Assembly: GCA_043736395.1 (NCBI GenBank)
Contig: JAYTCQ010000005.1
Coordinates: forward strand, 1-44,355
Length of the DNA: 44,355 bases
Origin: JAFDVL01 sp043736395
GTDB lineage: Bacteria > Acidobacteriota > Blastocatellia > RBC074
Direction: 5' to 3'
A program made the position numbers and the translations under genes. The notes under the pieces were generated by a model, which saw only the letters and a program-made list of their open reading frames with translations, had not been told where the DNA came from and did not search any database. Numbering within the stretch: position 1 is the first letter of the stretch; each line of letters begins with the position of its first letter. Of the stretch, positions 8,835-16,212 are shown in pieces.

Positions 8835-9362
8835 TTAGTCTTTGTGAAGTTGGTTTTCAATTTTCGCGGCTACCCACTCAGAAGCATCATCTTGTGAATA
8901 GCATGAGACTGAATTCTCCGTGACGTTCGCGCACGCGGATTTAATGATAGCAGGAACATGATCGTTTGTTTTATAAAGTTCCACGAAAAATTTCTTGATG
9001 ACAATTTTTTGTTCGGTGTTAAAGCAATTAATGCGACGCTGAATTTTATCTCTTTCATGACCGAATAGATCAGAGTATGTAAATTGTTCAAGTAATTCCG
9101 TAGCCCATAATGAATTGTCCGGTTCTAGGGCAATACGCAAGAAAGCCGGTAAAAAGTACAGGAATCCCGCATCGTCAAGTCTTTTGATGTTTGCTTGCTG
9201 ACCGTATAATAAGTCATTGATTGAAAGGGATTGCCAGCTTTTGCCTCGAAAATCAGCAACTTCCCAAATGCAATCTTCGCAGTGACAACCTGCTAAGTCA
9301 TCGTCAGGTGGTCGTGGAAACCCGCCAAGCTTGTTTTCAATTTCTTGTACAAGAAAATCCAT
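8835..9362 (-). CDS. DUF6714-like hypothetical protein
   Basis: About 175 residues, cytoplasmic by composition. The pattern of a CxCxxC motif (CHCEDC, near residue 26), then FRGKSW, then YFLPAFLRIALE resembles a family of small bacterial proteins annotated as DUF6714; the assignment is from memory of this pattern, not a search. No function is known. The start at 9362 gives the usual short helix before the PRPPDD stretch; an upstream ATG at 9389 would add nine residues and would lie at the edge of a decayed gene copy. First of a run of small leftward genes (8835-10438). The cysteines could bind a metal. Confidence 0.65.
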   Translation of the reverse strand: MDFLVQEIENKLGGFPRPPDDDLAGCHCEDCIWEVADFRGKSWQSLSINDLLYGQQANIKRLDDAGFLYFLPAFLRIALEPDNSLWATELLEQFTYSDLFGHERDKIQRRINCFNTEQKIVIKKFFVELYKTNDHVPAIIKSACANVTENSVSCYSQDDASEWVAAKIENQLHKD

Positions 9363-9390
9363 AAAGCAGAATACTAAAGAGGAATACATT

Positions 9391-9451
9391 GCCCACCAAG
9401 TTTATACCGAAACTTCACATTTTCTTTCACGGCAACTTTCGTATATTTCAG
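9391..9451 (-). pseudogene. Decayed copy of the 3' end of the 9971-10438 gene
   Basis: Read on the minus strand, these bases encode LKYTKVAVKENVKFRYKLGG, which aligns without gaps to LKGTKIVVEESVKFRYEPGG, the C-terminus of the secreted protein at 9971-10438 (13 of 20 residues identical). The DNA also matches closely (for example ATACCGAAACTTCACA in both on the plus strand). In the copy the stop codon has become CAA. The rest of the gene is missing, so this is a remnant of a partial duplication or a deleted paralogue. Confidence 0.7.
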
Positions 9452-9685
9452 CTATGCAGCAAGCAGCACTGATTGTTGTAAAACTTGTGGCAAAGCAATC
9501 GGGAAGAACCAAATTGCCGGGTACAAATAATCTTCGCCACTTTCATCAATAATTCTGAGATCGCCATCAGCAGCCGCATCTTCGTCAGGAAGAATACGAT
9601 AAATTTTATTTCTTTCCAGCGCAGCTGGATATTCATCGTTATTGATACAGACAACAAATTGTGGTTCAGGTGTTGGTTTTTTCAT
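9452..9685 (-). CDS. Small hypothetical protein (IDESGEDYLYP family)
   Basis: 77 residues. The motif string CINNDEYPAALERNKIYRI, then IDESGEDYLYP and a hydrophobic WFFPIALP end is shared by many short uncharacterised bacterial proteins of about 70-80 residues. It looks like a compact beta-rich SH3-like barrel, but that is inference. The ATG lies three bases after the stop of the upstream 77-residue gene, so the two are almost certainly co-translated. A different reading frame overlaps the same DNA (9448-9657) but lacks conserved features. Function unknown. Confidence 0.7.
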   Translation of the reverse strand: MKKPTPEPQFVVCINNDEYPAALERNKIYRILPDEDAAADGDLRIIDESGEDYLYPAIWFFPIALPQVLQQSVLLAA

Positions 9686-9688
9686 ACA

Positions 9689-9922
9689 TTAATCCAAATA
9701 GCATTTACGCTTGATTTCTCTTTTTCCAATGCCGTGCGCTTCATACCAATGTAATTCAGCGAATCTGACGTGACCGTTCAAGAGCCGGATCGTTGCATTG
9801 CCTTTGAGTTTTCGCCATCGTCCTTTTCCGTACTGTTTTTTCAAACGTGGTAGGTCGCGGATGCTGTTGCCAATTGCGATAACTTCGATGTCGGCGACCT
9901 CGCTGATAATTTCAAAGTTCAT
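9689..9922 (-). CDS. Small hypothetical protein (GRWRKLKG/ELHWYEAHGIG family)
   Basis: 77 residues. The central string YGKGRWRKLKGNATIRL and the ending ELHWYEAHGIGKREIKRK are strongly conserved in a widespread family of small uncharacterised proteins known from cyanobacteria and other phyla (recognised from memory). GAGG eight bases before the ATG supports the start. Immediately precedes the other 77-residue gene, forming a two-gene unit. The basic C-terminal half could bind nucleic acid, and a toxin-antitoxin role is conceivable, but nothing in the sequence proves either. Confidence 0.75.
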   Translation of the reverse strand: MNFEIISEVADIEVIAIGNSIRDLPRLKKQYGKGRWRKLKGNATIRLLNGHVRFAELHWYEAHGIGKREIKRKCYLD

Positions 9923-9970
9923 TCTACCATCCTCGTCAACTCTGAAGCGTAGTGAGGAGATTTCTACTTC

Positions 9971-10438
9971 TTACCCACCCGGTTCATACCGAAACTTCAC
10001 ACTTTCTTCCACCACAATTTTCGTCCCCTTCAGCTTCGTCAATTTCCCTTCCAGCACCGTCCCTTTCGGCGATTTTGTTGGAAAATCTCCAAGCTTGACG
10101 AATTTCCCGGTGAATTTATAGCTGATGGTTTTCACCGCTTTCGTCGTAAAACTTAGTTCCGATAATTTTAGTTTTGGAGCTACTAAAACATAATCCGTTT
10201 GATTCTTTTTCTTCAGACGAATTAATCCGTTGAGCGGAGAATCTTTGCCTTTGTCGTCAATCGTCGAAAGGTGAAGGTGGTCAATTTCTTCGAATTCATT
10301 CGGGACTTTTCCTTCCAGAAAATAGTAGCCGAAGACATCGGTTTTTTCGGTTTTCGCCTTCTTCTGCGGAGCCGCAAAAACGAGTATCGAGCAGCAGAAA
10401 AGGATAAAAACTTTTATCACGTAGTTTGAAGTTTTCAT
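9971..10438 (-). CDS. Secreted hypothetical protein
   Basis: 155 residues with a signal peptide (MKTSNYVIKVFILFCCSILVFA) followed by a Lys-rich segment and a beta-rich domain (for example YYFLEGKVP, LRLSEL-like strands and GTVLEGKLTKLKGTKIVVEE). No known domain is recognised. The start at 10438 is chosen because AGGAG lies seven bases upstream and the signal peptide begins there; a longer frame to 10495 would run into a palindromic repeat. The last 20 codons recur in decayed form at 9391-9451. Probably periplasmic or extracellular; function unknown. Confidence 0.75.
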   Translation of the reverse strand: MKTSNYVIKVFILFCCSILVFAAPQKKAKTEKTDVFGYYFLEGKVPNEFEEIDHLHLSTIDDKGKDSPLNGLIRLKKKNQTDYVLVAPKLKLSELSFTTKAVKTISYKFTGKFVKLGDFPTKSPKGTVLEGKLTKLKGTKIVVEESVKFRYEPGG

Positions 10439-10460
10439 TGGTTTTCTCCTATTTGTTCGT

Positions 10461-10518
10461 AGCCCCGGCTTCAGCCGGAATATTTGTAGCAACATGAATT
10501 CCGGCTGAAGCCGGGGCT
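10461..10518. repeat. Perfect 21-bp inverted repeat
   Basis: The arms at 10461-10481 (beginning AGCCCCGGCTTCAGCCGG) and 10498-10518 are perfect reverse complements separated by 16 bases. Each arm itself contains the small palindrome CCGGCTTCAGCCGG. This GC-rich type is a common REP-like intergenic element. It lies between the aldolase stop (10526) and the start of the secreted protein gene (10438), and could end or attenuate transcription between them. Confidence 0.85.
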
Positions 10519-10525
10519 ATGAACT

Positions 10526-11293
10526 TTAATTTCGCATCTCTTTAATAAAATTCCGACACGCCGGCCCTAGTATCGCTTCCATCGTAATCATCAAATATGT
10601 TGCACCGCGGTCACGCCATTTCTGCGCGGCTTCGAGGTTCGGAACCAGCGTCCCAATGGCGATGCCAGTTGGCTTGATCATTTCAATAATTCGGTCGAAT
10701 GTTTCCTGTACGAGCGGATGACTCACGTCGCCGGGATGACCCAAAGAATTCGACAGATCTGTGGGGCCAATGAAGATTGCATCAATGTCAGGAACCTGAA
10801 GAATTTGCTCCAGATTTTCGACGGCTTGAACCGTTTCGACTTGGGCAATCACCATCGTTTCCGCATTCGATTCAACGGTGTAGTCGGCAAAACTGAATGG
10901 TTGTATTTGTCCAAAATTTGCCGCTCGTGATCCCGCTAAACCGCGTGTCCCGCGAGGTTGAAATTTAACGGCATTGACGGCAGCCTGCGCTTCTGCTTTG
11001 GTATTTATCATGGGTATTTGCGCGCCCATCATCCCTACATCCATCATGCGCAAAATCTCGTGCGGGAGATTGGTCGGTACTCTGATAATCGGAGTCACAT
11101 TGCGCAATTCACAGGCACGGGCCAGGTTCTCCGCGTCTTTGGCAAGCAGCGGACTGTGTTCGGCGTCCAGCAAAAAAAAGTCCCAGCCGTAATAGCCAAG
11201 AATTTCGACGAGTGTCGCATCAGGATAACGTACGAAGCAGCCCAGCACAGTTTCTCCGGATTTGAGCTTCGCCTTCGTTGTATTTATTCGCAT
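10526..11293 (-). CDS. HpcH/HpaI family aldolase
   Basis: 255-residue class II (metal-dependent) aldolase of the 2-keto-3-deoxy-L-rhamnonate / 4-hydroxy-2-oxoheptanedioate type, which cleaves 2-keto-3-deoxy sugar acids or related diacids to pyruvate plus an aldehyde. Seen: the DAEHSP motif with catalytic Asp43 and His46, Arg71 (pyruvate binding) in IIRVP, the metal ligand Glu153 in AQVETVQAVEN, and Asp179 in FIGPTDLSNSLGHPG. Length is normal for the family. No signal peptide. The exact substrate cannot be told from sequence. It is divergent from the Nudix-MBL gene with about 115 bases between the starts. Confidence 0.93.
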   Translation of the reverse strand: MRINTTKAKLKSGETVLGCFVRYPDATLVEILGYYGWDFFLLDAEHSPLLAKDAENLARACELRNVTPIIRVPTNLPHEILRMMDVGMMGAQIPMINTKAEAQAAVNAVKFQPRGTRGLAGSRAANFGQIQPFSFADYTVESNAETMVIAQVETVQAVENLEQILQVPDIDAIFIGPTDLSNSLGHPGDVSHPLVQETFDRIIEMIKPTGIAIGTLVPNLEAAQKWRDRGATYLMITMEAILGPACRNFIKEMRN

Positions 11294-11410
11294 AGTTTGA
11301 TTCGGGTTCTAAAATATTATTTTGTTTCTGAAGAGAAAAAAGTATAACTTGATTCCAGTTTCACAGAAATACTTGTGAGCCGTAAAGCAGACCAGCAAGA
11401 AAATTATTGT

Positions 11411-12925
11411 ATGAGTGAAGAAATTGTCCAACCCCACGTCGAACCGAAAGACGCAGCAGCGGTCATTATGCTGCGAAATCCAGAAGACCCCGAAGTTTAT
11501 TGGGTGAAGCGTTCTCAGCAATTGAAATTTATGGGAGGATTTTACGCATATCCCGGAGGCCAACGCGACGCCGCCGACAGTGATCTTGCTGTTGCAAATT
11601 GTGATGATCCAAACCAGGCGACGATGATGGTTTGCGCGGTGCGTGAAATCTTTGAAGAAACAGGAATTCTGCTGGCTCGTGGTGTCGAGAATTTACAGCA
11701 AGCAAAACTTACGGAACTACGCGAAGAATTAGAATCTGGTCTGACAAGTTTCAGTGAGATTTTTGAGCGCGTAAACCTAAGTATAGATGCGGATTTATTG
11801 CTTGAAGCTCCACGCTGGGTGACTCCGGTTCCGGCTCCAAAACGGTTTGATACACGGTTTTTTGTGGCGTGGGTTCCGGACTGCGCGGATGGTTTGCAGG
11901 TCGCTTCGGTGATTGACGGAGAGCTTGAAAGCGGCGAATGGAATCGTCCGGTTGAGGCTCTAAATAAATGGCGGGACGGCGAAGTAATTCTCGCTTCTCC
12001 AGTGTTGTCTCCGTTGCTTGAAATGGAGAAGGGAGTCGAAGAATTTGTTGAGCGCTTGCATCAGTTTTCGCACGAAGGATTTGAAAGAAAATGTGTTGAA
12101 TTTCGTTACGGATTTAAGATGGTTCCTCTGCGAACTCCAACGCTTCCTCCGGCGACGCATACGAATTGTTATTTGGTTGGCGGAAATGAAATCGTCATCA
12201 TTGATCCGGGTTCGCCTTATCCTGAAGAGCAGAAAAAACTTGATGATTTATTAGAAAAATTGATGGAAACCGGAATTCGCGTGCGTGAAATAATCATTAC
12301 GCATCTGCATCCCGATCACATTTTGGGCGTCAATCATCTGGTTGAAAAATTCAAAATTCCAGTGGCCGCGCACCGGCTAACTTCGGAGGAAATTGCCCCA
12401 GAAATTAAAGTTGATCGCTTCATCGAAGACAACGAAATTATTCATCTGAGCGGCGAACGCGAATTCCGATTACGTGCTTTATGGACGCCAGGACACGCTC
12501 GTGGGCATCTCAGTTTTTACGAGGAACGCACTGGAACTTTATTGACGGGCGATTGCGTAGTCGGAATCGGCACAGTCGTCATCGCTCCGCCGGAAGGCAA
12601 CATGAGCGATTATTTGCAGTCATTGCAGCGATATTTAGAGTTGCCAAAGTTGAGCGCTTTGATGCCTGCTCATGGCACCGTGCTGGCGGACGCGCGGAGC
12701 AAAATTGAAGAATATATCGAGCATCGCGCCGACCGCGAAAAAATGATTTTGGACGTGCTGGCAGTAGAATCGAAAACCATCCCCGAAATAGTAAAGATAG
12801 TTTATAAAGAAGTTCCCGAATCGCTTCATCGTCTCGCTGGCCTGTCTGTTCTGGCTCATTTAGAGAAGTTGGTGAATGAGAATAAAGTACAGCAAAACGA
12901 TGAGATCTATTCAGTAGCTGGTTAA
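11411..12925 (+). CDS. Nudix-metallo-beta-lactamase fusion protein
   Basis: 504 residues. The N-terminal 230 or so form a Nudix-like domain with KDAAAVIMLR, a GGFYAYPGGQRD turn and the helix REIFEETGI (most of the Nudix box, with an insertion before it). The C-terminal half is an MBL-fold hydrolase with HLHPDH (metal ligands), GHARGH, TGDCVVG and MPAHG, then a winged-helix-like tail (YKEVPESLHRLAGLSVLAHLEKL) as in LACTB2-type enzymes. LACTB2 relatives are RNases, so a combined nucleotide/RNA processing role is possible but unproven. The ATG at 11411 is preferred; an in-frame GTG at 11375 would add 12 residues with no clear ribosome-binding site. Confidence 0.88.
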   Translation: MSEEIVQPHVEPKDAAAVIMLRNPEDPEVYWVKRSQQLKFMGGFYAYPGGQRDAADSDLAVANCDDPNQATMMVCAVREIFEETGILLARGVENLQQAKLTELREELESGLTSFSEIFERVNLSIDADLLLEAPRWVTPVPAPKRFDTRFFVAWVPDCADGLQVASVIDGELESGEWNRPVEALNKWRDGEVILASPVLSPLLEMEKGVEEFVERLHQFSHEGFERKCVEFRYGFKMVPLRTPTLPPATHTNCYLVGGNEIVIIDPGSPYPEEQKKLDDLLEKLMETGIRVREIIITHLHPDHILGVNHLVEKFKIPVAAHRLTSEEIAPEIKVDRFIEDNEIIHLSGEREFRLRALWTPGHARGHLSFYEERTGTLLTGDCVVGIGTVVIAPPEGNMSDYLQSLQRYLELPKLSALMPAHGTVLADARSKIEEYIEHRADREKMILDVLAVESKTIPEIVKIVYKEVPESLHRLAGLSVLAHLEKLVNENKVQQNDEIYSVAG

Positions 12926-12927
12926 AA

Positions 12928-13034
12928 AACTAGCTCCGTGGGAGCAGCATCTGCACATTTCGCTCCTAACGGAGTTGGAAAACTTGTTACTGACAGTTGC
13001 TATAAATATGACGCTCCTCTGGAGCTAATTTTTC
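12928..13034. repeat. Palindromic element with GCTCC/GGAGC arms
   Basis: The outer arms AAAACTAGCTCCGTGGGAGC (left, from about 12926) and CGCTCCTCTGGAGCTAATTT (right, from 13012) pair imperfectly, each being itself a small palindrome, with a third GCTCCTAACGGAG copy at 12962-12974. It fills the gap between the Nudix-MBL stop and the glycosyltransferase start and may serve as a terminator. Confidence 0.65.
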
Positions 13035-13077
13035 CAAAGCTCCTCTATTGATTTGAAATCGCCCCACCAAAAAAACA

Positions 13078-15204
13078 ATGAATACAAAATCCAAACTTCG
13101 TACTGAAGATACGAATTCTTCTACCGTAATCATAATTTGCTTTGCGCTCTTATTGATTTTAGCCGTCGCCTTTTTCGTGAATAGACCTAACGATCTTGGG
13201 AATTTTCCAATCATAATTTCACAATTCGCTACAAGTTTTTCAGAAGGCAAAATCCTGACGATAGGAGTTCTTAAAAATCAATTCTGCGCAATATTCATTG
13301 GGTTAGGAGTAATGTTGTCCTGGGTCGGATTAGGATCGGTGTTGCGTCGAATAATTGATCTAGAATCTTTGGATCGGACATTTCTTCTAACAATTGATGC
13401 CGCGCTCGGAGCTTCTATCTGGTCGCTGATTTGGTTCGTTTTCGGATGTACAAATTTATTGAAATCCCCGGTTGCACTTGGACTTCTCATCGTTGGAATT
13501 AGCTTGGGTGTTTTTGCAATATTTCAGCAAATTAAAATCCGACGCGAAAGTCAAAATATAGAAAAAAGCCTGATTTCATTGATCGGGAAAGCTATCGTCG
13601 GAATTGTAATCGCGCTTGGTTTCATTAGTTCTCTGGCTCCGATCACGGGTAAAGATGCGCTGGTGTATCGTCTGGCTGTCCCGCAATTATTTGTTCGCGC
13701 TGGAGGCTTTGTTGATGGTGGAACAAATTTTCTCAGTCACGTTGCTTTAGGTGCAGAGATGAATTCGACGTGGGGCATGCTCGTGGGAAATATGATCAAT
13801 CAAGAAGTCGGAGAATCTGCGTTCAGTTTAATTTCCTTCGCCTATTTTTTGCTGTTGCTGATGGCCGTTTATGGAGTTGCCCGACAGCCGGGATTGAGTG
13901 CAGATTGGAGCTGGATTGCGACTGCAATTGTGGCTTCAATTCCAACCATGTTTCAAGTCGCGACGAGTTGTTATGTAGATCATGCGCTGGCATTGTATGT
14001 GCTACTTGGAGCTTATTTTATCGGTGCTTGGTGGAAATCCGAGGAACCAAAATCATTGATTTTTGCCGCGATATTTTTAGGCGCGGCGTTGGCGGTAAAA
14101 TTTATTGCAGTCTTCGCCTGCGTGACAATTTTCGTGTTGATTATGCTCAAAGTTCGTGACGCGCAGAAGCATAATTCTCCAAACGCGAATCAACTTTTTT
14201 TGCACGGAATTCTGATGCTCATCGCGGCTGGATTTCTTGCCAGTCCGTGGTATTTCAAAACGTGGAGCAAAACCGGTAGTCCAATTTTTCCTTCCTACGC
14301 GCATCTCTGGAAAAGTAGCGCGCCGGGATGGGACGCGGAACGCTCGAAGCTGTGGCAGTACTCACTTTCACATTACGGTGACCCGCAAAATATTTTTGAT
14401 TACCTGCTGACACTGCTCAAAGTTTCCACTGTGGCGCAACCGGAAATCTTGAAAAAATATGACGGAGTGTTGGGAATTTCGATTCTGGTTGGACTTCCTC
14501 TATTGATCCTCGGATTATGGAAATTGATGCCGGATATATCTGTGAAAGTCCTCTCAGGGATCGCTGCCGGATGGTATTTCTGCTGGCTGTTTTCCAGTCA
14601 GCAATTACGCTTTCTTATGCCCGCGATACCATTGTTAACATTGGCTATCGTAGCAGTTGCCGCTTCAATACAGGTGAAAAAAAACTGGCTTTTAAAGGGG
14701 CTGATTTTATCAAGTGTAATTCCCGGATTGCTCGTAATTCTGGTTTGGTTCCTTGAGGCAAATCCGGTGCTTGCCGCGCTTGGCGGTGAAGCGCGCGAAG
14801 AGTATTTGCAACGCCGACTGGAATTTTATCCATTCTATCAGGCGGCGAATAATTTGCTTCCCGCAGATGCAAAAATCTGGCTCATTAATGTGCGCAACGA
14901 TACGGTGCATTTGGAGCGTGCGTATTTTGCCGATTACTTTTTTGAAGACTTCACGATTTCTAAAATGGTGAAGGAAGCATCAAGCATTGGGCAGCTTAAA
15001 GCGAATATAAAGGCGATGGGGATCACACATCTTTTAGTTCGCTACGATGCTTTGAATGATTACAACATCAGTCCGCTGGTAGACGACGTGACGAAATCAG
15101 AGGTTGAAAATCTAGCCAAAATTCGGATGTTCAATGAGTTGCTGACGGAAGAATCGAAAGTACTAAAAAAAGATGCCCGGGTAATGTTGGTAGAGATCAA
15201 CTAA
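13078..15204 (+). CDS. Polytopic membrane glycosyltransferase-like protein (GT-C, GT39-type)
   Basis: 708 residues with about 12 hydrophobic helices through residue 570 and a soluble C-terminal region of about 140 residues, the architecture of GT-C enzymes such as ArnT/PMT that use polyprenyl-linked sugars at the outer face of the inner membrane. The first large loop after helix 6 (ITGKDALVYRLAVPQLFVRAGG) holds an Asp after a Gly-Lys, consistent with the catalytic acidic residue of this fold, though the match is weak. No Shine-Dalgarno sequence before the ATG. The final codons abut a long palindrome. The acceptor and donor cannot be predicted. Confidence 0.75.
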   Translation: MNTKSKLRTEDTNSSTVIIICFALLLILAVAFFVNRPNDLGNFPIIISQFATSFSEGKILTIGVLKNQFCAIFIGLGVMLSWVGLGSVLRRIIDLESLDRTFLLTIDAALGASIWSLIWFVFGCTNLLKSPVALGLLIVGISLGVFAIFQQIKIRRESQNIEKSLISLIGKAIVGIVIALGFISSLAPITGKDALVYRLAVPQLFVRAGGFVDGGTNFLSHVALGAEMNSTWGMLVGNMINQEVGESAFSLISFAYFLLLLMAVYGVARQPGLSADWSWIATAIVASIPTMFQVATSCYVDHALALYVLLGAYFIGAWWKSEEPKSLIFAAIFLGAALAVKFIAVFACVTIFVLIMLKVRDAQKHNSPNANQLFLHGILMLIAAGFLASPWYFKTWSKTGSPIFPSYAHLWKSSAPGWDAERSKLWQYSLSHYGDPQNIFDYLLTLLKVSTVAQPEILKKYDGVLGISILVGLPLLILGLWKLMPDISVKVLSGIAAGWYFCWLFSSQQLRFLMPAIPLLTLAIVAVAASIQVKKNWLLKGLILSSVIPGLLVILVWFLEANPVLAALGGEAREEYLQRRLEFYPFYQAANNLLPADAKIWLINVRNDTVHLERAYFADYFFEDFTISKMVKEASSIGQLKANIKAMGITHLLVRYDALNDYNISPLVDDVTKSEVENLAKIRMFNELLTEESKVLKKDARVMLVEIN

Positions 15205-15386
15205 TGCAGAAGTCCGCACGCAGTCAGGGCGTTTTCACTAATTCAAGAATAGACCACGGATCGGGCTGATCAGGCGGGTTTACGCCGATCTGAAATTCAG
15301 ACCCGCGAAGACCCGCTTCATCCTTACATCCGTGGTCTATTCTTTGATTAGTACTGTCACCCTTACAGCGTGCGGGCTTCTGCATT
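15203..15386. repeat. Long palindrome with 58-bp arms (ACCACGGA family)
   Basis: The arms 15203-15260 and 15329-15386 align over their whole 58 bases as reverse complements with scattered mismatches. The outer part reads AATGCAGAAGTCCGCACGC (left) and pairs with GCGTGCGGGCTTCTGCATT (right); the inner part is AAGAATAGACCACGGA. The loop carries GACCCGCGAAGACCCGC, shared with the repeat at 7226-7412. The left arm begins inside the stop of the membrane protein gene, and the right arm contains the stop and last codons of the Nudix gene. Confidence 0.85.
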
Positions 15387-15968
15387 TTCAAAAATTCCAA
15401 GAAATTCGCTGAGAATTTTCATTGTAATGCCCCAGATTTCTCCGTGTGGTGACGGGTAGGCCGGATATTTAATAATCGCTTCGCCGTGCTGATAACGGTG
15501 CGTGGCAGATTTTCCCGTCCGTTGCAATTCATTGATCGGCATCCAAAAAGCAGTCGCAATTTCGTAGTTGGGTTGCAGCGAAAATTCAGCCGGAGCCAGT
15601 GCAATCAGCGGAGTAATTTCGATTTTTGGCAGCAATGCATTGACCGGAAAAAGTTGCGGTAGCAAACCGATAAAGCTTTTTTCCAAATCTAATTCAATTC
15701 CAACTTCTTCAGCCATTTCACGCGCGGCAGTATGGATCAAATTCTGATCGGTCGCGTCGGCTCGTCCTCCCGGCAATGCTAGATGCCCAGACCACGGATC
15801 ACGCGGATGTTCGGCGCGTTTGATAATCAGGATTTCCAGTTCCGATAAATTTTCGCGTAACAAAACGGTGACGGCGGCCTGTTTGGTTCGTTCAATTTCA
15901 ACCGGTAATGGCTGGCGAATCGGCCTCTGCTGGCGGATCAACTGGATGGTTTGCTCTAAAGTTTTCAT
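15363..15968 (-). CDS. Nudix hydrolase, CoA pyrophosphatase-like
   Basis: 201 residues. The motif KRAEHPRDPWSGHLALPGG matches the segment before the Nudix box in CoA-pyrophosphatase-type enzymes, and AAREMAEEVGI is the catalytic helix with the metal-binding glutamates. It would cleave CoA or a similar dinucleotide in the cytoplasm. The ATG at 15968 has GGA six bases upstream; ATG 15974 is an alternative. The last residues (ENAEARTL) are encoded by the arm of the palindrome at 15203-15386, so the natural C-terminus has probably been replaced or extended by repeat sequence. Confidence 0.88.
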   Translation of the reverse strand: MKTLEQTIQLIRQQRPIRQPLPVEIERTKQAAVTVLLRENLSELEILIIKRAEHPRDPWSGHLALPGGRADATDQNLIHTAAREMAEEVGIELDLEKSFIGLLPQLFPVNALLPKIEITPLIALAPAEFSLQPNYEIATAFWMPINELQRTGKSATHRYQHGEAIIKYPAYPSPHGEIWGITMKILSEFLGIFENAEARTL

Positions 15969-16032
15969 CGTCATTCCAGTTTATCATTGAAGGAACGGGG
16001 CAGAAAAAAATCGTTCTGAAAAAAAAGAATTC

Positions 16033-16061
16033 TTGAGCTTTTCTTTCAAACTGAATACAAT
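16033..16061 (+). promoter_or_regulatory. Sigma-70-type promoter for the S9 peptidase gene
   Basis: TTGAGC (16033-16038) and TACAAT (16056-16061) are separated by exactly 17 bases. This would start transcription near 16068 and give a leader of about 145 bases before the ATG at 16213. It is the best promoter match I found in the window. Confidence 0.55.
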
Positions 16062-16212
16062 GCTCTCGCTTGCGGTTGAACCAGCCATTCATCTCGCTCA
16101 GCCTGATTTCTTTTTGACCGACAGCACCATCGGTCGCCATAAATCGAATCCTTAGCCAGCGGTCATTCCCAAATTTAGACTGCCAGTGATTCATAACGAA
16201 AGAGGTTTTATC

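Noticed and set aside
10958..11347. 129-codon frame antisense to the aldolase
   Set aside because: Overlaps a gene with conserved catalytic motifs and has no start signal.
13770..14159. 129-codon frame within the membrane protein gene
   Set aside because: Cys/Arg-rich shadow of a hydrophobic gene in another frame.
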